Source: Marinobacter xestospongiae | GTDB taxonomy: Bacteria > Pseudomonadota > Gammaproteobacteria > Pseudomonadales > Oleiphilaceae | Assembly (NCBI RefSeq): GCF_023156385.1 | Contig: NZ_JAKZAK010000035.1 | Span: 1-48,985, forward strand | Reading direction: 5' to 3' | DNA: 48,985 nt | In this document: in pieces, positions 8,755 through 16,362 of the stretch | Numbering within the stretch: the first letter of the stretch is position 1 | Layout: every line of letters starts with the position of its first letter | The notes under the pieces: model-generated | What the model saw: only the letters and a program-made list of their open reading frames with translations | Told to the model about the DNA's origin: nothing | The model's database searches: none | Made by a program: the position numbers and the translations under genes

Positions 8755-9357
8755 ATGGTTGGGAAAAAAATCGCTGCGCATGAACGGCTGCTTGCTGCCG
8801 CCGAACAGGAGTTGATCAAAAACGACGGGCACATGGAAATCAGCGCCGTTGCAAAGCGCGCTGGCGCGTCAGCCGGATTGACCTATCACCACTTCGGATC
8901 AAAAACGGGTCTCGTTGCCGCAGTCGTTGACCGCTTTTACGAACCCCTCAGAGACATTCTCCTCGGCGATGCCATTTCTGCCGATCTTGCATGGCGTGAA
9001 CGGGAACGCGCGCGAACCAGCGCCATGATCGACTATTTTTACGAGCACCCTTTGGCACCGCTCATCGCCGGGCGCCTGGCTCGTGAGCCTGAAGTGCTGG
9101 ATATCGAACGATCACACATGCAGGCCCTTCTCTCTCATGGGGCTCGCAACATTGCACAAGGTCAGAAGCTGGGGCTGATCTGCCCTGAACTTGACCCGGA
9201 TATCGTGGTGGCCATGTTAATGGGCGGAATCAGATTGGCCATCGATCAAGCCCTTCTGGATGACAATCCACCTTCGAAAATTGAACTGCTGAACCAACTC
9301 TGGCAGTTGATCAGCAACACACTCCAACTTGAGCCCATCGGAGATCAAAAACAATGA
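8755..9357 (+). CDS. TetR-family regulator coupled to phyH
   Basis: A 200-residue TetR protein: helix-turn-helix at about residues 8-55 (LLAAAEQELIKNDGHMEISA, then AGASAGLTYHHFGSKTGLVAAV), then a helical ligand domain with FYEHPLAPLIAGRLAREPEV. Its stop overlaps the phyH start by four bases (ATGA at 9354), so the two proteins are translated from one message and the regulator probably controls the dioxygenase. A dyad overlapping the promoter just upstream supports autoregulation. The ligand is unknown; because the partner enzyme is an oxygenase, its substrate or product is a reasonable guess. Confidence 0.9.
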   Translation: MVGKKIAAHERLLAAAEQELIKNDGHMEISAVAKRAGASAGLTYHHFGSKTGLVAAVVDRFYEPLRDILLGDAISADLAWRERERARTSAMIDYFYEHPLAPLIAGRLAREPEVLDIERSHMQALLSHGARNIAQGQKLGLICPELDPDIVVAMLMGGIRLAIDQALLDDNPPSKIELLNQLWQLISNTLQLEPIGDQKQ

Positions 9358-10196
9358 GCGACAACTTCGACACTCAGGCCTACAACACTGCCGACCACGC
9401 CAAGACCCATCGCAGACTGCAGCCCGGCCCTGAGCGCAACACGCCGGAGATCGAGCGGGATTTTGAAACGGTGATGCGCGATGGCTACGTGATCATCGAG
9501 AACCTGATCCCAAGGGAAACCTGCAAGGCGATCAAGGAGGAAGGGCTGGCACTGCTGGGCCAGACCGGGCGCAATCCTTTTGAGGGCCACAACACTCAGC
9601 GGGTATACAACGTGCTGGGCAAGACCCGGGTCACCGATCAACTGGCCGTGCACCCGCACATTCTGGGTCTGATGGACCGGCTATTTGAGCCGGGCTTCCT
9701 GCTTTCGCAAAGCCAGATCATCAATATTCTCCCAGGGGAAGCGCCCCAGGGTCTCCACTACGACGATGTCTTTTACCGCCTGCCCCGCCCTCGTCAGCCC
9801 CTGGGCGCGGCCACCGTGTGGGCCATCGACGATTTCACCGAGGAAAACGGTTCGACCGTGGTTATTCCGGGCAGTCACGAATGGGGTGCTGACCGCCGAC
9901 CCACTCAGGCAGAAGCCATACCGGCGGTGATGCCGGCGGGATCGGTGGTGTTTTTCCTCGGCACTACCTGGCACGGCGGCGGCAAGAACCGCTCTGATCA
10001 AGCCCGTTTTGCCATCACCCACCAGTATTGCGAAGCCTATGTCCGGCAGCAGGAAAACTACCTGCTGGAACTGTCGAAGGACACCGTGCGAGGGTTATCA
10101 CCGGAACTGCAGGCTCTTGTCGGCTACTCCATTTACCCGCCCTTCATGGGAATGGTTGAGGGAATGCACCCGCTGCGTACGCTGGAAAGGGACTGA
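9354..10196 (+). CDS. Phytanoyl-CoA dioxygenase (PhyH) family protein
   Basis: This 280-residue protein fits the non-haem Fe(II)/2-oxoglutarate dioxygenase fold of the PhyH family. The iron triad is visible: His135 and Asp137 in LHYDDVFY, and the distal His207 in TTWHGGGKN; the Arg in ARFAITHQYC about ten residues on is placed to bind 2-oxoglutarate. GSTVVIPGSHEWG is the usual family signature between them. PhyH proteins hydroxylate an aliphatic carbon of a CoA ester or free small molecule; the substrate here is unknown. The gene is translationally coupled to tetR, and its last 64 bases overlap the end of a convergent lysR gene. Confidence 0.88.
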   Translation: MSDNFDTQAYNTADHAKTHRRLQPGPERNTPEIERDFETVMRDGYVIIENLIPRETCKAIKEEGLALLGQTGRNPFEGHNTQRVYNVLGKTRVTDQLAVHPHILGLMDRLFEPGFLLSQSQIINILPGEAPQGLHYDDVFYRLPRPRQPLGAATVWAIDDFTEENGSTVVIPGSHEWGADRRPTQAEAIPAVMPAGSVVFFLGTTWHGGGKNRSDQARFAITHQYCEAYVRQQENYLLELSKDTVRGLSPELQALVGYSIYPPFMGMVEGMHPLRTLERD

Positions 10197-11083
10197 ATCT
10201 GTCGGCGCAACCAGGCCCTGAGCGGATCATCGTGTGTCCGCTGGTGCCAGGTTTGCAGGATCTCGATCTTGGGCAGATCAATCGGTGGCGGGTAGCGCAC
10301 AAGATCGAGCTGTTGATCGCAGGCGTGTTCGGCCACCGAGCCAAGACAGGTAATGATCAGGTCTGTCCCTTCGATCACCGAAGCCGGCGACAGAAAGCTG
10401 GACACGCCGGCCACCACGTTACGCCGATGCCCCAAGCTCTCGAGTTGCCGATCAACCACGCCATCCAGGTCGCCGGTCAAAGTCGTGACCAGGTGGTCGC
10501 ATTCCAGAAACGCCTCCAAGGTCAGCTCCTCAACAATCCGTGTGTTGGTCCGGCTCGCCAGCACCGAAAATTCCTCCTGGTGAATTTTCTGCTGGTAAAA
10601 GGTATCCGGCAGACCCTCGAAAAATCCGGCTATGGCGATGTCGCAAGCACCAGTTTCCAGCTCGCTCCTTGGCAGCTTCCCCCGAGTGTTGTGGAACACC
10701 AGCTGGGTATTCGGAGCCTGTTCCCTGAGTACCGGCAGCAGCTTTGGGAGCAATAGCTGCTCGATGTAATCCGTCGCAAAAATGTGGATTCGATCCGCCC
10801 GCAGTAAAAAGCTTTCCTCGTCGCAGTAGTCGTAAAACGATTCCAGCGAGCGAACCAGTTGCTGAACCAGCGGCGCCAATTGATGGGCCCGCGGTGTGGG
10901 CGTCAGTCCCCGAGGCGCTCGGGCAAACAGGGTGTCGTCGAATTCCTCTCTCAGCTTGGCGAGTTTATGACTCAAAGCCGGTTGGCTCAGGTTGATCCGC
11001 TCGGCCGCACCCGAAACACTGCGTTCTTCGTACAGCACCTGAAAAAGTTTCAGCAGGTTCAGGTCCTTGCCCCTGATATTCAT
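10133..11083 (-). CDS. LysR-family regulator (NodD/LeuO-like subgroup)
   Basis: The protein (316 residues) begins NIRGKDLNLLKLFQVLYEER and carries the LysR helix-turn-helix SVSGAAERINLSQPALSHKL at about residues 19-38, followed by the linker helix and a two-lobed periplasmic-binding-like domain. The DLNLL opening and the FARAPRGLTPTPRA segment place it with the NodD/LeuO type. It diverges from the exported DJ-1-like gene at 11271, which it probably regulates, and runs convergently into phyH with a 64-base overlap of coding ends. Length is normal. Confidence 0.92.
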   Translation of the reverse strand: MNIRGKDLNLLKLFQVLYEERSVSGAAERINLSQPALSHKLAKLREEFDDTLFARAPRGLTPTPRAHQLAPLVQQLVRSLESFYDYCDEESFLLRADRIHIFATDYIEQLLLPKLLPVLREQAPNTQLVFHNTRGKLPRSELETGACDIAIAGFFEGLPDTFYQQKIHQEEFSVLASRTNTRIVEELTLEAFLECDHLVTTLTGDLDGVVDRQLESLGHRRNVVAGVSSFLSPASVIEGTDLIITCLGSVAEHACDQQLDLVRYPPPIDLPKIEILQTWHQRTHDDPLRAWLRRQIQSLSSVRSGCIPSTIPMKGG

Positions 11084-11100
11084 ATTCCGAATTCCAGATA

Positions 11101-11240
11101 TAGAAACGTTAGATTTAATTTATACCAAAGACTCGCTTAGCATGGCCAACCATAGCTCTTTGAGCACTGAGTGACGCGCATTGCCTTTATTTCAAATTCA
11201 GCATCTTAGGTGTCACTCCTAGAAACGTAGTGAATTTCTA
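11101..11240. promoter_or_regulatory. LysR/DJ-1 divergent control region with TAGAAACGT repeats
   Basis: TAGAAACGT occurs at 11101-11109, beside the lysR start, and again at 11220-11228, upstream of the DJ-1-like gene. The second copy forms an inverted repeat, TAGAAA at 11220 and TTTCTA at 11235-11240. These are plausible LysR contact sites; the assignment is by position only. Confidence 0.45.
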
Positions 11241-11270
11241 ACCGACCCATTGCCAAAGGAAGATTACGCT

Positions 11271-12020
11271 ATGAAATCTGTCATGAAACTTTTTACAGTC
11301 TTGGTATTGGCCGCAACCTCGGCCTTTGCCAGTGCCGAAACCCGCGCTCTGATTGTCGTAACCAGTCACGACCAGATGGGTGATACCGATGAGAGAACCG
11401 GGCTCTGGCTGGCCGAGATGACCCACCCTTATCACGAACTGACCGAAGCGGGCATCGAGGTCGAACTCGCCAGCATCAAGGGTGGCGCCGCCCCCATTGA
11501 TCCGCGAAGCCTGGGAGAAGACGACGAGATCAACAAGGCGTTCATGGCCAACCCGGAAACCCGCACCCTGCTGGACAACACCCTGAAGCTGGCGGATGTG
11601 GACCCAAGCCGTTATCAGGCCATCGTGTTTGCCGGTGGTCACGGCACTGTCTGGGATTTCTCCGAAAGCCAAGCAGTGAATGACATTGGGTATGCCGTCT
11701 ACCAGCAGGGTGGATTCGTTGCCGCCGTGTGTCATGGTCCGGCAGCTCTGCTCAACATCCGCGACAACAACGGCAACCTGATCATCGACGGCAAACAGGT
11801 CGCAGGATTCAGTAACGCCGAGGAAGAAGCCGCCGGGCTTACCGGTGTGGTTCCGTATCTGCTACAGGACGAACTCGTGAAAAGCGGAGCCGACTACCTT
11901 GAAGGCCAGATGTTTGAGAGCTTTGTGGTTCAGGATGGACGTCTGATTACCGGTCAGAACCCCCAGTCAGCGATGGAACTGGGCAAAACACTGGCCGCCT
12001 CCCTGGCTGATAACAGCTGA
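11271..12020 (+). CDS. Exported DJ-1/PfpI superfamily protein
   Basis: This is a 249-residue DJ-1/PfpI (class I glutamine-amidotransferase-like) protein of the larger Hsp31-like type. The nucleophile elbow AAVCHGPAALLN holds Cys154 next to His155, and YQAIVFAGGHGTVWDF supplies the glycine-rich turn. Relatives act as glyoxalases, deglycases or chaperones; the exact reaction is not readable. Unusually, the start at 11271 (AGGA upstream) gives a clear Sec signal peptide, KSVMKLFTVLVLAATSAFA, with cleavage before SAET, so the mature protein should be periplasmic. A longer start at 11250 would hide the signal peptide and lacks a ribosome binding site. It diverges from lysR 10133-11083. Confidence 0.9.
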   Translation: MKSVMKLFTVLVLAATSAFASAETRALIVVTSHDQMGDTDERTGLWLAEMTHPYHELTEAGIEVELASIKGGAAPIDPRSLGEDDEINKAFMANPETRTLLDNTLKLADVDPSRYQAIVFAGGHGTVWDFSESQAVNDIGYAVYQQGGFVAAVCHGPAALLNIRDNNGNLIIDGKQVAGFSNAEEEAAGLTGVVPYLLQDELVKSGADYLEGQMFESFVVQDGRLITGQNPQSAMELGKTLAASLADNS

Positions 12021-12072
12021 ACAGCCTGTCGCATCAGTCAGGATGATGATTGATATATCTCGTCCGAATTAG

Positions 12073-12100
12073 TCCGCCCGGCCAACGGGCGGATATTTTA
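12073..12100 (+). terminator. Rho-independent terminator after the DJ-1-like gene
   Basis: TCCGCCCG (12073-12080) pairs with CGGGCGGA (12086-12093) over a five-base loop, followed by TATTTTAT. It lies between the DJ-1-like gene and the Old Yellow Enzyme gene, so the latter may need its own promoter or depend on read-through. Confidence 0.65.
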
Positions 12101-12134
12101 TCAGCTCTTGTACACAAAATTTCCCGAGGATGCT

Positions 12135-13217
12135 ATGAACACACTTTTTACTCCCCTGAAAATGGGCGCCAGTGAATTGGCCAATCGGGTCTTCATGGCC
12201 CCCCTCACCCGCGTCCGTGCCGACGCTGATCACGTTCCCACGGATATGATGGTTGAGTATTACGCCCAGCGTGCCTCTGCCGGCCTGATCATCGCTGAAG
12301 CGACCATGGCCATCGAAGGCAATTCGGCCTTCTGGCGCGAGCCTGGTATCTATTCCGAGGCGCAAGTTGAAGGCTGGAAGAAAGTCACTGATGCGGTACA
12401 CGCCAAAGGTGGCAAGATTTATCTGCAAATCTGGCACGGTGGCCGCGCCTGCCACCCGGTGTTAAACAACGGCAAGGATCCGGTAGCGCCCAGCGCCATT
12501 GCCATCACCAGCGATGAAGTGCACACACCGGAAGGCAAGAAGTCCTACACCGTTCCCCGCGCACTGGCCGACAGCGAAATCCCGGCCATCATCGACGGTT
12601 TCCGCACCGCCGCCGAGAATGCCAAGCGCGCCGGCTTTGACGGTGTTGAGGTTCATGGCGCCAACGGCTATCTGCTGGACCAGTTCCTGCGTGATGGTTC
12701 CAACCATCGAGATGGCCCCTACGGTGGCCCGATCGAAAATCGCGCCCGACTGCTGCTGGAGGTGATTGAAGCCGTATCCGGCGTGTTCGGTTCCGAGAAC
12801 GTCGGTGTTCGACTGAGCCCCCTCAACAGTTTCCAAAGCATGAAGGACAGTGATCCGGTCGGTCTGGTTACCTGGCTCGCCAAGCGCCTGAACGACTACG
12901 GCCTGGCCTTTGTTCATTTGATGCGCAGCGACTTTTTCGGGGAACAGCAAGCGGACGTCATTACTCCGGTCCGCGAACACTTCAAGGGCAAGTTGATTCT
13001 CAACATGAGCTACACCGGTGAAGAAGCAGAACAAGCCATCGAATCCGGACTGGCCGACGCTGTCGCCTTTGGCGTGCCCTTCATTGCCAACCCGGACCTC
13101 CCGGAGCGCCTGAAGCTTGGCGCCGAGCTCAACGAAGCAGATCCCTCGACTTTTTACTCCCAGGGGGCGGAAGGGTATATTGACTACCCTTACCTTGAAG
13201 AGTTAGCTGAAGCATAA
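12135..13217 (+). CDS. Old Yellow Enzyme family NADH:flavin oxidoreductase (NemA/XenB-like)
   Basis: The protein (360 residues) is an FMN-dependent ene-reductase with a TIM barrel. It opens LFTPLKMGASELANRVFMAP, as the family does, and has LQIWHGGRACHP, the substrate-binding pair His174/Asn177 in VHGANGYLLDQFL, and NHRDGPYGGPIENRARLLLEV. Such enzymes reduce activated C=C bonds and nitro compounds or nitrate esters with NAD(P)H. ATG 12135 has GAGGA six bases upstream, so I prefer it to the start at 12108. It follows the DJ-1-like gene on the same strand across a terminator and is followed by its own strong terminator. Detoxification of electrophiles is the likely role. Confidence 0.93.
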   Translation: MNTLFTPLKMGASELANRVFMAPLTRVRADADHVPTDMMVEYYAQRASAGLIIAEATMAIEGNSAFWREPGIYSEAQVEGWKKVTDAVHAKGGKIYLQIWHGGRACHPVLNNGKDPVAPSAIAITSDEVHTPEGKKSYTVPRALADSEIPAIIDGFRTAAENAKRAGFDGVEVHGANGYLLDQFLRDGSNHRDGPYGGPIENRARLLLEVIEAVSGVFGSENVGVRLSPLNSFQSMKDSDPVGLVTWLAKRLNDYGLAFVHLMRSDFFGEQQADVITPVREHFKGKLILNMSYTGEEAEQAIESGLADAVAFGVPFIANPDLPERLKLGAELNEADPSTFYSQGAEGYIDYPYLEELAEA

Positions 13218-13225
13218 TGTCGTGA

Positions 13226-13247
13226 GGGGGCTGTTAGCCCCCTTTTT
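13226..13247 (+). terminator. Strong rho-independent terminator after the OYE gene
   Basis: GGGGGCT (13226-13232) and AGCCCCC (13236-13242) form a 7-bp stem with a GTT loop and are followed by five T. It ends 16 bases before the lysE ATG. Confidence 0.88.
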
Positions 13248-13262
13248 CGTTGCGGAGAAATA

Positions 13263-13880
13263 ATGACCCTTGAAAGCGCGATCTCCTTTCTAGCCGCCGT
13301 TTTTATTTTCGGTATTACGCCGGGCCCCGGTGTCTTTGCGATCCTTGCACGGGCCCTGGTCAACGGTGCGGGGTCCTGTTTCACGCTCGCCCTCGGCATG
13401 ACCGTCAGCGACATCGTATACCTGGTGGCAGCCTGCTTTGGCCTGGCGGCGATGGCCACCCATTGGGGGGACGCCTTTACGGTGGTCCGAATCGTAGGCG
13501 CTGCTTACCTGATCTATCTCGGCTGGAAAATGTGGAACGCCCCACTCGATCTCGAGGCGGTTGAGGGCAAAGGCAGCCGGTCCGGGTTGGTACTCGGCTT
13601 CATGCAGGGTTTCCTGATTTCCGCCTCCAACCCAAAGGTGATTTTGTTCTATATAGCTTTCCTGCCGACTTTTATGGACCTTTCAGTGTTGGACGGCGGC
13701 GACATCCTGCTCGCCTCAGCGTTGACACTGGTGGGCCTGATGCTCGGCCTGATGATGATTGCGATCTTTGCCGCGAAGGCACGAAGTTTCTTCCAGTCTG
13801 AGGCCGCAGTTAAGAAGCTGAACCGAAGTGCCGGATCCATCATGGTGGCGGCCGGCGCTTACCTGGCCAGCCGGCACTAA
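13263..13880 (+). CDS. LysE/RhtB-family exporter
   Basis: A 205-residue inner-membrane protein with about six hydrophobic segments and the family hallmarks: the N-terminal ITPGPGVFAILARAL motif, GAAYLIYLGWKMW at the third helix, and GFLISASNPKVILFYIAFLP at the fourth. LysE/RhtB proteins export amino acids or related small molecules by proton exchange. GGAG lies seven bases before the ATG. It comes directly after a strong terminator, so it is probably transcribed separately from the ene-reductase. A decayed second copy of this gene lies at 18364-18660. Confidence 0.92.
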   Translation: MTLESAISFLAAVFIFGITPGPGVFAILARALVNGAGSCFTLALGMTVSDIVYLVAACFGLAAMATHWGDAFTVVRIVGAAYLIYLGWKMWNAPLDLEAVEGKGSRSGLVLGFMQGFLISASNPKVILFYIAFLPTFMDLSVLDGGDILLASALTLVGLMLGLMMIAIFAAKARSFFQSEAAVKKLNRSAGSIMVAAGAYLASRH

Positions 13881-13892
13881 CACAGTTTTGAT

Positions 13893-14513
13893 CTATACCT
13901 GTACCGAACGACTCAGAAACCAGGTGAATGCGGCATTATCGCCGACCAGAGAAGGGTCAACTTGGGATTTCATCCGGTCTATATGACCTTTTAAGCCCAT
14001 ATAAAACCCATAGTCCGGCAACGGGCGATATACGAGATCATTCAGCTCGTATTGGGCGATGATCTTCTTGATGGTCGTCGGCTTTACGAAAACTTCCCGA
14101 TTCGGGGCGAAGTAGTAGGGAATCACGGTAATCACCGGCCATTTGGCCAATTTGTGCGGCTTGAGCAGACTCACCATGGTGTCGAAGCCCCGCTCCTGAT
14201 CGCCGTGCAACATGTCAAACAGAGAGAACGCGTATTGCTCCCGATCGCTCCATGTCATGTTCTCAATGAGGCGCTTGAACGCAGGCTTTTCAAACCGGGA
14301 AACCAGCGAAGACTGGGTGACGATCTTTGCCATATGCTCCGCCACCACCTGAGGCAAGGCGAATGCTTCATTGCTGAACCACTCCTGCGCCTGCTTCGTT
14401 CTGTGTTGAACATGATGCTTTTTCCCTTCCGCTACGAGAGCAGGATTGTCAAAGCCACCGGGAAAGATCGATAAAAATTCCCGCTCAGCTTGTTCGAGTT
14501 TTTCTTGATTCAT
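13893..14513 (-). CDS. Conserved hypothetical protein, no recognised domain
   Basis: I do not recognise this 206-residue soluble protein. It is rich in charged and aromatic residues, has no signal peptide or membrane segment, and shows the memorable stretches FLSIFPGGFDNP, PVITVIPYYFAPNREVFVKPTT and DYGFYMGLKGHIDRM. The composition and even length suggest a genuine folded protein rather than a chance frame. I start it at ATG 14513, which has AGAAGG nine bases upstream; the ATG at 14531 has none. It ends 12 bases from the lysE stop, in convergent orientation, and no gene partner shares its strand immediately upstream. Confidence 0.72.
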   Translation of the reverse strand: MNQEKLEQAEREFLSIFPGGFDNPALVAEGKKHHVQHRTKQAQEWFSNEAFALPQVVAEHMAKIVTQSSLVSRFEKPAFKRLIENMTWSDREQYAFSLFDMLHGDQERGFDTMVSLLKPHKLAKWPVITVIPYYFAPNREVFVKPTTIKKIIAQYELNDLVYRPLPDYGFYMGLKGHIDRMKSQVDPSLVGDNAAFTWFLSRSVQV

Positions 14514-14599
14514 AGCGCTTAACCTTCTCATGAAAAAGTACTAGACACTCGGGTTCGGCTTCCGAGTCAGCTTCCGTCAACGTCGCAGGTTCAGGGCAT

Positions 14600-14881
14600 T
14601 CAAACGCGCCGTTGGGAGGAAGACTTGAGCAAAGTTGCTAATGACCTCGCACTGACTCCATGGAGAAAAATACTGCAGGTAACGTTGAGAGCGACGACAT
14701 AAACGGTTGGAGAGCTTTCTGAGATAACCCCGCGGTCAATGAGAAACGCGATCCCTACCACGAAAATGGCAAGATAGACTGAGGACGTAACGGTATAAAG
14801 TTCGTTCACCAGGTTATGTCTTCCATGTACTTGCAGGGCTATTCGGCGAGCTTGTCCGCAGCCAGGTTCGTCACAGTGCAA
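14600..14881 (-). pseudogene. Remnant resembling the C-terminal membrane end of a CPA1 Na+/H+ antiporter
   Basis: A short frame with two hydrophobic segments ends SIFLHGVSARSLATLL, which resembles the closing helix of NhaP-type cation/proton antiporters, where LHG(L/V)(S/T)A followed by a Leu-rich tail is common. The preceding IAFLIDRGVISES and VYVVALNVTCS fit the helix before it. The front of the frame overlaps the DUF5131 coding end and can open only with TTG, so a true start is doubtful. I read it as a truncated leftover rather than a working small protein; a genuine small membrane protein cannot be excluded. Confidence 0.45.
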
Positions 14882-15644
14882 GCTCTTCGGGAATAGACAG
14901 GTAGGACTTACCTTCGATCAAGTGCCCCGTTCGGCTTTTGCTGCTGCGAGAGCCATCAGGGCCATAGGTTCCCCATTGTTTCCAATATAGGTGCACGTTC
15001 TGGGCCAGGCATTGATCCCGGAGTGACGTTACCCATTCTGGCATTGCGCGCCGAGCCTCCGGACCACTTTCTCCGCCTCCTACAACTAGCCGTATGCCGG
15101 ACAAGTCGAGCTCACCAAGGTCACCAAGGAGAGGCTCACAACAGATATGCTTGTTCCTAACCCTCGTTTTCTTAAGATCTTCAAGGCGAGGGAGGCCATA
15201 TTCCCGGTCTTCAACAGTCACTCCCGCCCAAAGGTTGTCTGGAGCCTCTCTTCTATCGAAATACGCCCGCATTTTTTGGCTTCTTTTGGTCAGTATGTAG
15301 AACACATGCCAGTGGGCTTTTCTGACAATATCCATCACCCGGTCGATGCTCTCATCGTCCGCATCTTCGTGAAAGATGTCGCTCATGGAGTTGATGAAGT
15401 AGAACGTCGGCTTCTTGCGTTTCAGGGGCGCAGCTTTTTCTATGCGATCGGGGTGCACCGTAAACTTGAAGCCGTTTTCATAGCCGGGTGTGCCCCATTT
15501 ATGGAGTTTCGCGGCGATGGTTTCTGCGTAGCAGTGCTTACAACCCGGGGAAACTTTCGTACATCCGGTAAACGGGTTCCAAGTCTTGGCGTCGATCTTC
15601 ATTTCCTGATCGTAGGAGATCTTTCCGTTATCCGTCGTTGTCAT
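14871..15644 (-). CDS. DUF5131 (phage Gp37-like) family protein with a three-Cys motif
   Basis: This 257-residue protein matches the DUF5131/Gp37-like family: WNPFTGCTKVSPGCKHCYAE near the start, with Cys28, Cys35 and Cys38 arranged like an iron-sulfur (radical-SAM-like) cluster site, then FFINSMSDIFHE-type sequence, VFYILTKRSQKM, NLWAGVTVE and GGESGPEARRAMPEWV. Members occur in phages and in bacterial defence-type loci with a three-Cys-motif partner; no such partner is visible here. The molecular reaction is not known. It starts two bases after the VOC gene stop, so it is the distal gene of the leftward transcript from 17166. The neighbourhood gives no sign of prophage genes. Confidence 0.85.
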   Translation of the reverse strand: MTTTDNGKISYDQEMKIDAKTWNPFTGCTKVSPGCKHCYAETIAAKLHKWGTPGYENGFKFTVHPDRIEKAAPLKRKKPTFYFINSMSDIFHEDADDESIDRVMDIVRKAHWHVFYILTKRSQKMRAYFDRREAPDNLWAGVTVEDREYGLPRLEDLKKTRVRNKHICCEPLLGDLGELDLSGIRLVVGGGESGPEARRAMPEWVTSLRDQCLAQNVHLYWKQWGTYGPDGSRSSKSRTGHLIEGKSYLSIPEELAL

Positions 15645-15646
15645 GG

Positions 15647-16030
15647 TTACTCAGGCCTTTTCTCGCCGGCTTTGTCATAGTCCCAATAAGCCGCCTCAAT
15701 ATTGTGACCGTCCGGGTCGATAACGAAAGCCGCGTAATAGCCTGCCCAGTAGTCCTCGCGATAACCGGGACCACCGTTGTCCGCCGCCCCCTCGGCCAGT
15801 GCGGTTTCGTAGAATGCACGAACCTCTTCTTTGGTCTTTGCCTCAAAAGCCAGGTGCGTCGGAACGACGTCCTCTTTCAGAACCCACAGATCGGTGTTCT
15901 TGCCATCGTAAAAGCCAGCCGCTTGGCCAACTTCCATATTGTTGGTGTATCCAAGGGTGGCAAGAACCTTCGTGTAGAACTCCTTGGACTTCTCATAATT
16001 GCTAACGTGAAGATGCGTGTGGGCTATCAT
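15647..16030 (-). CDS. VOC-superfamily (glyoxalase-like) protein
   Basis: A 127-residue single-domain protein with the vicinal-oxygen-chelate fold: IAHTHLHVSNYEKSKEFYTKVLATLGY at the front, THLAFEAKTKEEVRAFYETAL in the middle and YYAAFVIDPDGHNIEAAYW at the end. The metal ligand positions of the family (an early His, His near THLAF, Glu in NIEA) appear present. Members act as glyoxalases, dioxygenases or resistance proteins; which applies is not readable. Its ATG overlaps the stop of the NTF2-like gene by four bases (ATGA), so it is translationally coupled to it. Confidence 0.87.
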   Translation of the reverse strand: MIAHTHLHVSNYEKSKEFYTKVLATLGYTNNMEVGQAAGFYDGKNTDLWVLKEDVVPTHLAFEAKTKEEVRAFYETALAEGAADNGGPGYREDYWAGYYAAFVIDPDGHNIEAAYWDYDKAGEKRPE

Positions 16031-16335
16031 TTCGCGGCCTCTCCGCTTACTGTTCCATGGCTTCGTGATACCGACGACTGCGTTTCGTAGCGCCAGCTAT
16101 TTGCTTTGCGTGCTTGCAACACGACCTGCCACTTGCTGTCGATCTTCCTCCAGATAGTGACGTACTTCTCTGTCAGCTGGCTTCCGTCCGGAAGTTTCAT
16201 GGAGATTTCACCGTAGGCAAAGGCCATGTCACCGGATGAGCTGATCTCAGCACCCTTCGGTTCGAATGACATGTCCAAGCCTTCGGTGTCCCGGGCCGCC
16301 TCCAAGGCTTCTTTTTTCGTGATAATTGCCGACAA
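16027..16335 (-). pseudogene. NTF2-like (DUF4440/SnoaL) protein, N-terminally truncated
   Basis: The C-terminal half of an NTF2-like fold is recognisable: SSSGDMAFAYGEISMKLPDG, then LTEKYVTIWRKIDSKWQVVLQARKANSW. The family usually has 130-150 residues with two or three helices before this point; here an in-frame TAA precedes the remaining 102 residues and the only upstream start is a TTG. It is either a shortened protein or, more likely, a 5'-deleted gene trapped between the lyase and VOC genes. Its stop still overlaps the VOC ATG, which could keep it translated for coupling. Confidence 0.55.
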
Positions 16336-16362
16336 GAAGTTCCACTCCCGGGTTTAGGAGCT

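Noticed and set aside
10232..10756. 174-codon open frame opposite lysR
   Set aside because: It lies wholly within a well-supported LysR gene and shows no family similarity.
14531..14546. Inverted copy of the TTTAGTACTTT repeat
   Set aside because: The match is only about ten bases next to the unknown gene's start and may be chance.
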